A stretch of DNA of 14,501 bases from Nevskia sp. (GCA_023229645.1 JALNYU010000037.1:1-14501); one strand, 5' to 3'; positions 1 through 6,935 are shown, counted from the stretch's first letter. Translations and numbers: made by a program. The notes: generated by a model from the letters alone, not told the origin.

Positions 1-2
1 TG

Positions 3-122
3 CGAGCGGGCGAAAAGTTGGCCGACCGTGTCCATGCTCAACTGGCCAACATCGCCTCTCGTCCAGACTTGGTTCGCTCGTTCTTCATGCATCCAAGTGT
101 CGCCTATATTACTGACTTATGA
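3..122 (+). CDS. C-terminal tail of an unidentified protein, cut by the window edge
   Basis: An open frame enters from the left edge and ends at TGA 120-122 after 39 codons. The peptide is well composed: charged and helix-like (EKLADRVHAQLANIA), ending in FFMHPSVAYITDL. It reads like the end of a real protein, but I cannot assign a family. It converges on, and overlaps by 19 bases, the 3' end of the minus-strand vWA-like gene, whose stop is at 104-106. An overlap between a natural C-terminus and a truncated gene suggests that a recombination junction lies near 104-125. More sequence to the left is needed to identify it. Confidence 0.4.
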   Translation, partial: RAGEKLADRVHAQLANIASRPDLVRSFFMHPSVAYITDL

Positions 123-1123
123 GTAAAAACGATGCCGATAGCCTCTGCCGTGCGACTCCACTGATACTGCACCGGCTTGATTGACTCTTGTCGACGCGGG
201 ACCTGAAACGCCGATATGCCGTTGAGCGCTCTAGCTGCGACCGCAACCATCCGGCCGTTACGCGAGAACACCGGCGCGAAGCGATCGTTGAGATCGGCCG
301 TACTTTTCGCCACTACGCTGGGCTGGGTATCACCCTCAAAGTGTCCGCCCAGCAATGTCTTAGCGACGGCAGAGGGTGGCAGCTCTAGACGCACCGACCG
401 TTGGCTTACGCGGCTGTCTAAGGCAACATCGAGCGCCGATTCATCAACGCTACGCGCGATACGAATTGAATGACTGAAGTGGACTGCCGACATCGCCGCT
501 GCAGAAGCAGCCGAACCCACATGCCAGCATTCGGCAAGGCTGGCTTTGTTTTCGTCGATCCATTGAGCCCAGCCCGTTTCGTGTTCTGAATCAACACAAA
601 CCCAGCTGCGCTTTTCCAACAGCATTTTCAGGTCCGCAGCAGTCAGGGCGGGGTGCAGCACCCCCGGCACTTGCAGTAGCCCCCAACAGAGTTCAACGCC
701 GGCCATTTCCGCGCGGCGGGCGAGCAAAATCCATAACGCTAGATGCACCAGTCGGGGCGCACCCAGTTGCCACGGGCCTGCGTCGAACAGCACCAGCAAA
801 CGCCGCCTCAGCCGCTGCGCGCGAGGCCGCGTATTTAGAAAGAGGTGCTCAGCACTTACAGCGCGCCGAAGAAATTCGTCGGGGAGCTCGCCGGCGAGCA
901 GCCATTCGCTTGTTAGTAGACGCTCATAAGTCCCGCGCCGGCGAAGATCATCGAAGCCATCGGGCTCCGCTTGCCCGGATTGGAAGGCGCCACGCATTGG
1001 CGTCATGAGCGGTAGCAAGCCGTTCGCGAGCGCGCCGACCGCCTTGGCGCTCGGCGCGCGAAACCATTCAAGCCAAGCCCGCCAAGGTTGAAGCGCTCGC
1101 GGCACTGCAGTGATTGTCTTCAT
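104..1123 (-). pseudogene. vWA-like protein of a MoxR/bpX ternary system, lacking its C-terminal beta-propeller
   Basis: The third gene of the MoxR operon encodes 339 residues from ATG 1123-1121. That start lies 16 bases after the preceding stop; the open frame runs further upstream but overlaps the previous gene. Residues 60-100 hold a conserved-looking helical stretch (YERLLTSEWLL, PDEFLRRA, EHLFL). Residues 108-150 form a vWA/Rossmann-like strand-helix unit starting LLVLFDAGPWQLGAPRL. The MIDAS site DxSxS is degenerate here (DAGPW), so metal binding is doubtful. From about residue 285 the text looks like the first blade of a beta-propeller (APVFSRNGRMVAVAA, then QYQWSRTAEAIGIVF), and the protein stops there. 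In ternary systems of this kind the propeller normally continues for several hundred residues. I infer a truncation at the 3' end, next to foreign plus-strand sequence. The family call comes from remembered patterns and context. Confidence 0.6.
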
Positions 1124-1139
1124 CCCAGAATGCGCCAAT

Positions 1140-1574
1140 TCACCCTTCAGCCCAGCGTGTGCGAATTTTCGTAAGGTTCGCAGGCGTAGCCGGACGTTGC
1201 CGGTCCAACGGCACCACCGCTGCTGGGGACGGCCAAAGAAGCAAAGGTGTTCGCCGATGCTGTTTTTGCAGTGCGCGTGACAACAGCGCCGCCGGGACAT
1301 CAGGCTGTTGCACGGTTGGCAGCCAAAGATCACCCGCTTCGACACACGGCGCTGCGTATTCCAAGCCCTCCACCCAAGGCAAGTCCGCAGTTGAGCCGGT
1401 AACGATGATCACGTCACGAGTGGCGCTTACCGCCAGCCGCGCCTGCACATCCGGCTGAAGCTCAAATAGGCGCGCCAGAAGCTTACGTGCGGCATCTGCC
1501 CACGCGACCGCAGCAAGCGGCGCTGGCGCCTCGGACCGCACGATCCAGCGCCAGTCGATTACAGGCGTACTCAC
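1140..1574 (-). CDS. bpX-like small protein of the MoxR-vWA-propeller ternary system
   Basis: I place the start at GTG 1574-1572, which overlaps the TGA of the ATPase gene (1573-1571) in a GTGA arrangement and implies translational coupling. A longer frame to 1622 exists but runs through the ATPase coding sequence. The product is 144 residues, soluble, with no signal peptide or membrane segment. Mid-protein it has a strand-like run (RDVIIVTGS), then LPWVEGLEYAAP, then LWLPTVQQPDVPAALLSRAL, then LLLWPSPAAVVPLD. This order (LPWV-G-Y, LP-T-P-VP-LLERAL, LLP---VVPL) resembles the small bpX adaptor domains described for MoxR-vWA-beta-propeller systems, possibly the bpX5 type. No catalytic residues are evident. 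A linking role between ATPase and vWA/propeller protein is inference from context. Confidence 0.6.
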   Translation of the reverse strand: MSTPVIDWRWIVRSEAPAPLAAVAWADAARKLLARLFELQPDVQARLAVSATRDVIIVTGSTADLPWVEGLEYAAPCVEAGDLWLPTVQQPDVPAALLSRALQKQHRRTPLLLWPSPAAVVPLDRQRPATPANLTKIRTRWAEG

Positions 1575-2707
1575 ATCACTGTTGTGCTGGCCGACATCGC
1601 CGCAGCGAGTTGTGGGCGCCACTCCACCAGCTCGGCAGGGAGCGTTTGCTCAGAATAATTTGCGTCGATTTCGCGCAGTAGCGCTTCAATCGCGGTGCGC
1701 TGTCCGTCACCCGGAACTGCGAGGCAGCGTTGCGCGGCCTCCGCCAATCGCGGCCCGCGTGACAGCGGTTGCTGCGTCGCCGCCTCTGCTGCGCTGAACA
1801 GCGTTGGACTGGTGGCGTGGGCGAAAATATCCCCCAGCGATTCACGCGCGCTTTGCTGTGCAGCCTCCGTTGGCAGCGCGTAAAGCAAGGGCCAGATGTC
1901 AGCCTCGGTGGCCTGCATGCGACCACCGAGCACAGCGGCGGCCGCAATCAGCCGCTGCGCTTTGACGATACGACGATCCGACATCTGCAAGCCAACCTGC
2001 CGTAGGCGACGGATCGCGTGCGCCAGCACCGGCCGCACGCCGAGCACATCCACCCCAGGCACCGCAGCGCACAGCGTATCGAGATGCGTCAGGCCGGCTT
2101 GCGATTGTACGGGTGTCTGGTCCGCGAGCCATCCACCGTCGAGCATCGCCTCAAGTTGATGGTCGGGCACTGGGGAAACAAATAAGTGCAGTAGAAATCT
2201 GTCACCGAAGGCGGCAAGCCCCTCGTCATCCGGCAAGCTATTCGCGGCGCCGACGCAGATGCGGAGCGGACAGTGCAACTGCGTGTGCCCACGGCGGAAG
2301 CGGCGTTCGTTAAGAATGCCGAGCAGCGTGTTGAGAATGGCGGTAGAGCCGAGAAAAACTTCATCCAGAAAAGCGACTTCGGCCTCTGGCAGCATGCCGG
2401 TGACGTCGGTTTCAACCGTGCCATCGCGCAGCTTGCGCAAGTCCACCGCCCCGAAAAGCTCGGAAGGTTCGGTGAAACGCCCCAGCAAGTATTCGAAATA
2501 ACGTCCGCCGAGCGCCTGCGCCACGCGACGCACGACCGCGCTTTTGCCAGTTCCGGGCGGGCCAATGACAAGGAGATGCTCCTGCGCCACTGCAGCGAGC
2601 ACCATCAATTCCGCCAATTGTTCCCGCCCAATCAATCCCGTTGTTGCCAGTCGGATGTCATTACGCAAATGAACTGCAGCATCTTTCGGAGAAGGGATCA
2701 TCATCAA
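1571..2707 (-). CDS. MoxR/RavA-type AAA+ ATPase
   Basis: The 378-residue protein has a complete MoxR-family AAA+ core: Walker A GPPGTGKSA at 49-57, the family signature FEYLLGRFTEPSELFG at 71-86, Walker B VAFLDEV at 111-117, sensor 1 ending at N156 (CVGAANS) and an arginine finger at R170 (GDRF). A helical C-terminal lid follows. The RFTEPSELFG run is closest to the RavA branch. MoxR ATPases act as hexameric chaperone-like motors working with vWA proteins, and the partners sit immediately downstream. Three consecutive ATGs begin the frame and no strong Shine-Dalgarno precedes them, so the start is uncertain by a few residues. Its stop overlaps the next gene's GTG. The gene looks intact, unlike the end of its operon. 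Confidence 0.9.
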   Translation of the reverse strand: MMMIPSPKDAAVHLRNDIRLATTGLIGREQLAELMVLAAVAQEHLLVIGPPGTGKSAVVRRVAQALGGRYFEYLLGRFTEPSELFGAVDLRKLRDGTVETDVTGMLPEAEVAFLDEVFLGSTAILNTLLGILNERRFRRGHTQLHCPLRICVGAANSLPDDEGLAAFGDRFLLHLFVSPVPDHQLEAMLDGGWLADQTPVQSQAGLTHLDTLCAAVPGVDVLGVRPVLAHAIRRLRQVGLQMSDRRIVKAQRLIAAAAVLGGRMQATEADIWPLLYALPTEAAQQSARESLGDIFAHATSPTLFSAAEAATQQPLSRGPRLAEAAQRCLAVPGDGQRTAIEALLREIDANYSEQTLPAELVEWRPQLAAAMSASTTVM

Positions 2708-3059
2708 AACAAGATTAGGGACCGAGTAAGTGTGCCGAACTTGATCGCTTGTCTCAAGATATATTCGGGTCGCTACCCGCAGATGTTGCTGCCTCGATGC
2801 GCAACAGCTTTTTTTGCCGCGGCAACCACCACAAGTAACGTTCCGAGCTAAAGTGTAGAGAAAGCGGGGTGTCCTTCTTAAAATTGAAGGCGTCGCCTCG
2901 ATCCGGAAACGGTCGAGAAACCAATGCCGTGACTTGTCCTCATATTCTTGTCGCCGTTGCCAAAAAAGGCATTAGCTTGATGCCTAGCATTCTATTCCTC
3001 GCCCAATCGTCGTGGGAATGTAACCGCACTTTTAATGTCTCGAGTCAGCGCCAGCGCAA
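2708..3059. other. Spacer between the MoxR operon and the helicase-nuclease remnant
   Basis: I see no convincing gene here; the plus-strand frames across it have poor composition. It should contain the promoter of the MoxR operon on the minus strand, but I find only weak -35/-10 matches (a TTGAGA near 2750 with a poor -10). A perfect 12-base palindrome, TTGCCGCGGCAA, lies at 2814-2825. A possible terminator for the upstream minus-strand gene is at 2962-2985. Confidence 0.5.
2962..2985 (-). terminator. Possible intrinsic terminator of the WGR gene remnant
   Basis: On the minus strand a 6-bp stem (AGGCAT/ATGCCT, arms 2980-2985 and 2967-2972) with a 7-base loop is followed by a run of T. It lies about 75 bases past the stop of the WGR-domain remnant. 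The stem is short, so this is tentative. Confidence 0.4.
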
Positions 3060-3893
3060 TCAGGGTGCTATAACATGTTCGATGTACCCTTTCCGCTGTT
3101 TTTCGGCGATGAGTTTGGTCACTTCGCGCTCTGCACGATCTTCCGTTTCATATGACTTTGTCAGCGTCTGGCCCTTCGTGCCGATACGTCCGTAGGTGAC
3201 GACGACATCACAGCCGCGCACGCCAATCCGCCAGAATTTATTTGCGGGGCCTTCCTGAATCCGAAATTCGCGGGTTGGATCATCTGACTGAGCGTGCGCC
3301 GAAAAAATCCCAAGCATATTGGAATGTTGTTGCCCGGCATCGGCTGGAGTTTCATTATCTAGAAGGGCGCCGTCCACGACTGAGTCCACTGCTTCAATTA
3401 ACGTTGATTCAATACGCTGCAGAACTCGTGCGGAGTCGTGAAGCCAGTCTGCAGACAATACTTCCAGAACACGCCAACCGAATGAACGCAGAATTCCAGG
3501 TTGGAACACGTAGCGTTCTTGGGCGTCTTGACAAACGGGTCCATCTAACAATATTGCCAGGGCATAGCCGCCGCTTAGCGGGTCGCGTATTGCGAGGTCG
3601 CATCGAAAAGTTGATCGGCCAACGCATTCTTCAACCTCATGTCCGCGCCCGCGCAATGCCCTGGCTAATGTCTGGCGCATTGTGTTCTGTGGTTGAATCT
3701 GACTAAACGTCTGTTGCGCACCTGGATTAAGTGAGGCTAGTGTTGCCTGGGCACGAACGTTATCGCCAGTTGCGCAGGATTCTGCGAATTGAAGAAACGC
3801 TCTCAATGCAGCGGCGCCATCGTTATGCGTATTTGTAATGGCTTCGCCACGGGGATTAAGCAGATTACCAACGCTTCGCGCGGATTTCCCCGT
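3060..3893 (-). pseudogene. C-terminal remnant of a helicase/MTES_1575-type nuclease protein with WGR domain
   Basis: The frame is open from 3893 (upstream stop at 3894-3896) to 3060. The only starts are internal, such as TTG 3806, giving 248 residues. The opening RAFLQFAESCATG resembles the linker that follows the SF1 helicase core in DUF4011/DUF3320-type proteins. Next comes a Vsr/MTES_1575-like restriction-endonuclease fold: FRCDLAIRDP near 67-76, ALAILLDGP near 82-90, then FGWRVLEVLSADWL. The end, from about residue 180, is a WGR domain (FWRIG, CDVVVTYGRIGTKGQ, then a lysine-rich helix). Full-length relatives exceed 1,000 residues and some are linked to phage defence (DUF4011-helicase-Vsr type). 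Here the DUF4011 and helicase parts are absent, and 3807-3893 drifts into unrelated sequence. Whether this piece is expressed alone is unknown. Its neighbours, the MoxR system and the ImmA unit, fit a defence-type island. Confidence 0.7.
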
Positions 3894-4060
3894 TCAGGTG
3901 GCATCGTAATGTTGGAGCGTAGATTTTTACTTCTGGGCTACCCGCCGGTATCGGCGGCGCCGGCCGAGCCCATCCTCCCCGATCCAGCATACCGCCGTGA
4001 AGCGCAGCTGTTTGCGCAAGGCGCGCTTGCCCAGTATCGGGTGTTGCTGCGGCCGGCGTT

Positions 4061-4103
4061 GAGGCGGCTTTCGCTGCGCTTCATCCACCCTACCGCGCTA
4101 CGG
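4061..4103. repeat. Dispersed intergenic repeat, copy 1
   Basis: This copy matches the second (4345-4385) over about 40 bases with few differences, sharing TTTCGCTGCGCTTCATCC and CCTACCGC. On the minus strand it reads GTAGG-TGGATGAAGCGCAGCG, a pattern common in proteobacterial intergenic repeats of REP type. Confidence 0.7.
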
Positions 4104-4127
4104 TCGAACGGTTGCATCCAGTTGGCG

Positions 4128-4268
4128 CTATCTGGCTTGAACTTTCGCGAGGTTGTGCGTGGTGTTCTTCTGGTCGCGCTTCAGGCCCTCCACCGCGAAC
4201 GAGCACACCGAAATCGTTATTGAGCCGGCAAGAATCCGCAGGGGCGACTTGTTCAGCGCAACGGACAT
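4128..4268 (-). CDS. Possible 46-residue single-helix membrane peptide
   Basis: ATG 4268-4266 opens a 46-codon frame ending at TAG 4130-4128. The peptide has a basic start (ALNKSPLR), one hydrophobic stretch (ILAGSITISVCSFAV, about residues 12-26) and a polar, basic tail (EGLKRDQKNTTHNLAKVQAR). That is the layout of a small inner-membrane protein, and the codon use matches GC-rich coding sequence. No clear Shine-Dalgarno precedes the ATG, and an in-frame stop lies upstream. It sits between two copies of the dispersed repeat. It could be a remnant of a longer gene. I do not recognise a family. Confidence 0.35.
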   Translation of the reverse strand: MSVALNKSPLRILAGSITISVCSFAVEGLKRDQKNTTHNLAKVQAR

Positions 4269-4344
4269 CAGCAAGGCGATGAATGCTGCCCTACTGCTCT
4301 GACCCTTCGATCAATGCGTAATAGCGCTTCCGTTGGGACGCCCT

Positions 4345-4385
4345 GAGGCGGGTTTCGCTGCGCTTCATCCGCCCTACCGCACTAC
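4345..4385. repeat. Dispersed intergenic repeat, copy 2
   Basis: This is the second direct copy of the repeat at 4061-4103, in the same orientation. It overlaps the last codons of the membrane-protein gene that ends at 4382, so that gene's 3' end may have been reshaped by the repeat. Confidence 0.7.
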
Positions 4386-4810
4386 TTTTCGCTCTTGCCA
4401 AATACCGATTTCCAGCCCTCAAAAATGGCCTTTATAAACTCGAAATGTGGCGTCGTGAGCACCCCACGCTCGTCTTTTGAGTCGCTGGCTTCTGTGGTCA
4501 TTTTGATAAGCGTCAAAGCTAGCGAAAGCGGTATCGCAGCCATGATAACAATAGTCATGCCTACCAAAACGTATAAGTGAGTGGGGGTCTCTTTGGCCAT
4601 AAGAAAACCGGGCGGCGAGCATATAAAGTTGTTCAGGAAGCACAACAGAGTCACAAGGTAGGCTAGACACACAACGCCAAGGACATAGAACGCAATCGTC
4701 CGCATCCATTTCTTTTGGTGCCGTATTTCCAGCGCTATGTCGGTATGCCCTTGGCTTAGCAGCGACAGCTTCCCATCAGATAAATCGTCCCCGTCCGATT
4801 CTGCGCTCAC
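4382..4810 (-). CDS. Two-helix membrane protein paired with the ImmA-type peptidase
   Basis: I choose GTG 4810-4808 because AAGGAG (4821-4816) lies five bases before it. A GTG at 4816 in the same frame would sit on that ribosome site. The product is 142 residues. An acidic N-terminus (SAESDGDDLSDG) is followed by two predicted membrane helices near 39-62 and 80-105 (FYVLGVVCLAYLVTLLCFL; VLVGMTIVIMAAIPLSLALT), then a cytoplasmic-type tail of about 35 residues ending FEGWKSVFGKSEK. The 3' end coincides with repeat copy 2. The gene follows the peptidase gene by about 13 bases, so the two are probably co-transcribed. I know no family name. A membrane effector controlled by the peptidase, or a membrane partner for it, is inference. 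Confidence 0.7.
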   Translation of the reverse strand: MSAESDGDDLSDGKLSLLSQGHTDIALEIRHQKKWMRTIAFYVLGVVCLAYLVTLLCFLNNFICSPPGFLMAKETPTHLYVLVGMTIVIMAAIPLSLALTLIKMTTEASDSKDERGVLTTPHFEFIKAIFEGWKSVFGKSEK

Positions 4811-4823
4811 ACCCACTCCTTGG

Positions 4824-5309
4824 CTAAATCAATCGTAAGTTCTTCAATCGATACCGCATGGCGACTTCAGAGACTAGAAACTCGCGAGCTAACGCTTCAA
4901 TGGACACATAGCCCTTGTTTTCTACAAGCCAAGTGACAGCAGTCGCGGGCATGAGTAAGTCTGCTGCAAACCTATTGGCTGCAGCTTCCACAAAGTCAAA
5001 AGTTGAAGCGCTAAACTCTGACGGCGTGTCGCGCTTGCGCTCGCCATGCTCAAGAAAATGATGACCTAGCTCGTGTGCAATTGTGAATCGCTGCCTTGTT
5101 GGCGACTCGGAGCCGTTGAACAAGATGAGGGGGCGGCTGTGTGCCAGCCGATACCAACCACTTGCGCCCTCGAGTTCTCTTGGGTCACCAGCGCGCACGT
5201 CCACACCAGCCCGGCGGGCAATGACAACAGGGCTTACAGGCAACCGCATATCTGACCAATGCTTGGCGAGCACTTCGTTTGCTGTGTATTCGGGTGTATA
5301 TAAGAACAT
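4824..5309 (-). CDS. ImmA/IrrE-type zinc metallopeptidase
   Basis: The 161-residue product has the family zinc site HELGHH at 79-84 (HExxH 79-83) and a likely third ligand, E108, in FVEAAANRFAADLLMP. The short C-terminal helical part (IEALAREFLVSEVAMRYRL) is typical of stand-alone members. Family proteins such as ImmA and IrrE/PprI cleave DNA-binding repressors and so switch on excision or stress genes. No Xre-type repressor gene adjoins this one, which is unusual. The start ATG 5309-5307 is preceded by AGGGTG. The gene leads the two-gene unit with the membrane protein downstream. Its substrate cannot be told from the sequence. Confidence 0.85.
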   Translation of the reverse strand: MFLYTPEYTANEVLAKHWSDMRLPVSPVVIARRAGVDVRAGDPRELEGASGWYRLAHSRPLILFNGSESPTRQRFTIAHELGHHFLEHGERKRDTPSEFSASTFDFVEAAANRFAADLLMPATAVTWLVENKGYVSIEALAREFLVSEVAMRYRLKNLRLI

Positions 5310-5410
5310 GCGTGCACCCTGTCGGTGGGCGTCGTCAACGACGAAATTAAGCCCGTATGGGCGGGTCGATGGTACGCAAGATTTGCGCGAAACGCAAAAC
5401 TTGTTAACAG

Positions 5411-5441
5411 GTTATCCACAGGCTTGCGACTTGTTTGTCAA
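5411..5441 (-). promoter_or_regulatory. Possible promoter of the peptidase/membrane-protein unit
   Basis: On the minus strand a perfect TTGACA lies at 5441-5436. A -10 candidate is GATAAC (5416-5411, spacing 19) or TGGATA (5418-5413, spacing 17). Neither -10 is strong. The leader to ATG 5309 is about 100 bases, and the DnaA box overlaps the -10. Confidence 0.35.
5412..5420 (+). promoter_or_regulatory. Perfect DnaA box
   Basis: TTATCCACA matches the DnaA consensus exactly, next to TTGTTAACAGG, in an AT-richer patch. A single box occurs often by chance, but here it overlaps the candidate -10 of the peptidase gene. It could mean DnaA control, or be a remnant of a plasmid-type origin. Confidence 0.5.
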
Positions 5442-5455
5442 CTCAAGTCCGGAAT

Positions 5456-5536
5456 ATGAATGACGAACCGAAGCGTAAACAATCGTTTAACGAGGAGTTC
5501 GCTTTAATTAAACAGAAACCAAAGTCTACATCCTGA
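5456..5536 (+). CDS. Possible 26-residue peptide, or the start of a broken gene
   Basis: ATG 5456 opens 26 codons (MNDEPKRKQSFNEEFALIKQ, then KPKSTS) ending at TGA 5534-5536. The residues are hydrophilic and protein-like, and the frame diverges from the peptidase promoter, a position where a repressor gene would be expected. There is no clear ribosome site. It may be chance. Confidence 0.2.
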   Translation: MNDEPKRKQSFNEEFALIKQKPKSTS

Positions 5537-5583
5537 ATACGGTGAAGGGGTTTGTCTGGACGAGCTAGTAACAAATAGATGCC

Positions 5584-5666
5584 GTGCGGATGCTTGACAA
5601 GTTTGGTGGGGCGGAACAGCATTAACACAGCGAGCCTAAGAACTCCGAGAGCAGCGGCATCCGCAC
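5584..5666. repeat. Inverted repeat left of the insertion sequence
   Basis: The arms GTGCGGATGC (5584-5593) and GCATCCGCAC (5657-5666) are perfect inverted copies separated by 63 bases, in the 5537-5721 stretch where I see no convincing gene. Their meaning is unknown; the spacing is too wide for a terminator. Confidence 0.4.
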
Positions 5667-5721
5667 CCGTCAGCATTGCGGATTTTTTGTGCCTGTCCGT
5701 TTTTTCGTACGGCCGGGAGGG

Positions 5722-5748
5722 TGAACTGGCCCCGGTTTTACGGACACC
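5722..5748 (+). repeat. Left terminal inverted repeat of the IS3 element
   Basis: It begins TGAACTGGCCCC and ends ACGGACACC. Against the reverse complement of the right end, positions 1-8 and 19-26 match fully and the middle differs at six sites. Confidence 0.9.
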
Positions 5749-5781
5749 TCAATAAGGGGACAATGCCCCTGGAGGTGTTAT

Positions 5782-6078
5782 GTGAGCAAGTACCAGCAAT
5801 ACACGAAGGAATTCAAACTTGAAGCGGTTCGGCTTCTGGAGCATGGCGATCAGTCCGTGACGGAGCTGGCGCTGCGGCTCGGGATCCGGCGCAATCTGCT
5901 TTACAAGTGGCAGGCCCAGCTGCGTGGCAAAGGCGATGCTGCCTTTGGCGGCCCGGGTCGGCGACCTGCGAGCGAAGACTCAGAGGTTGCGTGCCTGAAG
6001 CGCGAGCTGGCGCGCGTGACCGAGGAGCGCGACATGCTAAAAAAAGCAGCGGCGTACTTTGCCAAGAACCTCGGGTGA
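5782..6078 (+). CDS. IS3-family transposase OrfA
   Basis: The 98-residue product starts at GTG 5782, with GGAGG at 5771-5775. It has the IS3 OrfA layout: a helix-turn-helix (residues about 8-45: YTKEFKLEAVRLLEHG, then VTELALRLGIRRNLLYKWQ) that recognises the element ends, followed by a leucine-zipper-like coiled coil (CLKRELARVTEERDMLKKAAAYFA, about 72-95). Its TGA (6076-6078) overlaps the GTG of orfB. Ribosomes that slip at the A-run at 6039-6045 would make the OrfAB transposase, while OrfA alone usually acts as a regulator. The gene appears intact. Confidence 0.92.
   Translation: MSKYQQYTKEFKLEAVRLLEHGDQSVTELALRLGIRRNLLYKWQAQLRGKGDAAFGGPGRRPASEDSEVACLKRELARVTEERDMLKKAAAYFAKNLG
6039..6045 (+). 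promoter_or_regulatory. Slippery A7 site for -1 frameshifting between orfA and orfB
   Basis: In the orfA frame the run reads CTA AAA AAA GCA, giving A AAA AAA as the heptamer. A -1 slip moves translation into the orfB frame, which is open from well upstream, and yields the OrfAB fusion standard for IS3 elements. I did not define a stimulatory hairpin. Confidence 0.75.
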
Positions 6079-6935
6079 AGTACGCCTTCATCCAGCAACA
6101 GACAATCGCAAGCGTTGCGCGCTGGTGCCGGCTACTGCGGGTATCGCGCAGCGGCTACTACGACTGGCGGGGGCGCGGCGAGAGTGCACGCGCCGCTGCC
6201 GATCGAGGCTTGGTGGCGCACCTCCAGCGCGTTCATACGCAGTTCCGACAGGCGTACGGCACGCGTCGCGTGTGGCGTCATCTGTCGGCCGAAGGCATCG
6301 CTTGTGGCCGCCAGCGCATTGCCCGACTGCGCCGGATGCACGGCATCCTCACGCGTCGTCGTCGCCGCTTCCGTCTGACGACGCATTCCAAGCATCGGCA
6401 CTGGATCGCACCCAATCTGCTGAAGCGGCAATTCAAGGCAGACAAACCCAACCAGGCTTGGGTGGGCGACGTCACGTTTGTCGCTACGCGCGCAGGTTGG
6501 CTGTATCTGGCGGTGCTGCTGGATCTGCACTCGCGGCGCGTGGTGGGTTGGTCGATGTCGGAGCGCAACGACGTCGCCTTGGTCTTGGGTGCCCTGCGCA
6601 TGGCCATCACCGCACGCCGGCCGCCAGCTGGACTAATCCACCACACCGACCGTGGTCGGCTCTACGCCGCCGATGCCTACCGTGATGTCATGGCGCGTCA
6701 CCGCATGGTGCCGAGCATGAGCCGCAAGCGCGACTGCTGGGACAACGCCGTGGCCGAAAGCTTCTTCGCCACGATCAAGCATGAACTGATCTGGGGCCGG
6801 GATTTCAAGACCCGCGATCAAGCACGACAGGCAATCTTCGAATACATCGAGGTCTTCTATAACCGACAACGCAGCCATCAGACGCTCGACTATCGCTCTC
6901 CAGTGGATTTCGAAGCGCTGATGAATGTAGCCTAA
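6075..6935 (+). CDS. IS3-family transposase OrfB, DDE integrase core
   Basis: The 286 residues counted from GTG 6075 begin with the HTH_21-type region (RVSRSGYYDWRGR; YGTRRVWRHLSAEGI) followed by the rve integrase core. The DDE triad is visible: the first D in WVGDVTFV, the second D in HHTDRGRLYA, and E in DNAVAESFFATIKHE. The tail (YNRQRSHQTLDYRSPVDFE) is typical. It is made mainly as the OrfAB fusion. HTDRGRLY departs slightly from the usual HSDRGSQY but keeps the catalytic residue, so the enzyme looks functional. Confidence 0.93.
   Translation: MKYAFIQQQTIASVARWCRLLRVSRSGYYDWRGRGESARAAADRGLVAHLQRVHTQFRQAYGTRRVWRHLSAEGIACGRQRIARLRRMHGILTRRRRRFRLTTHSKHRHWIAPNLLKRQFKADKPNQAWVGDVTFVATRAGWLYLAVLLDLHSRRVVGWSMSERNDVALVLGALRMAITARRPPAGLIHHTDRGRLYAADAYRDVMARHRMVPSMSRKRDCWDNAVAESFFATIKHELIWGRDFKTRDQARQAIFEYIEVFYNRQRSHQTLDYRSPVDFEALMNVA

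Larger units (their letters stand above)
3895..4381. other. Repeat-bearing spacer
   Basis: Apart from the two dispersed repeats and one possible 46-residue peptide listed separately, I see no gene. A 144-residue plus-strand frame (3789-4223) crosses the region but runs through the nuclease remnant and repeat copy 1, and its composition is poor. A GC-rich self-complementary patch lies at about 3943-3967 (GCCGGTATCGGCGGCGCCGG). Confidence 0.5.

Noticed and set aside
2814..2825. Palindrome TTGCCGCGGCAA next to a T-run, as a terminator
   Set aside because: The T-run comes before the stem on the plus strand, and the minus strand gives a run of A, so it does not work as an intrinsic terminator in either direction.
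3789..4223. A 144-codon plus-strand frame
   Set aside because: It overlaps the nuclease-WGR remnant and repeat copy 1 and crosses the small minus-strand peptide. The residues look like a reverse reading of other sequence.
5443..5676. A 77-codon minus-strand frame upstream of the peptidase gene
   Set aside because: It has no ribosome site, its composition is mixed, and it overlaps a better-looking short plus-strand frame. It has no recognisable domain, although its position would suit a regulator.
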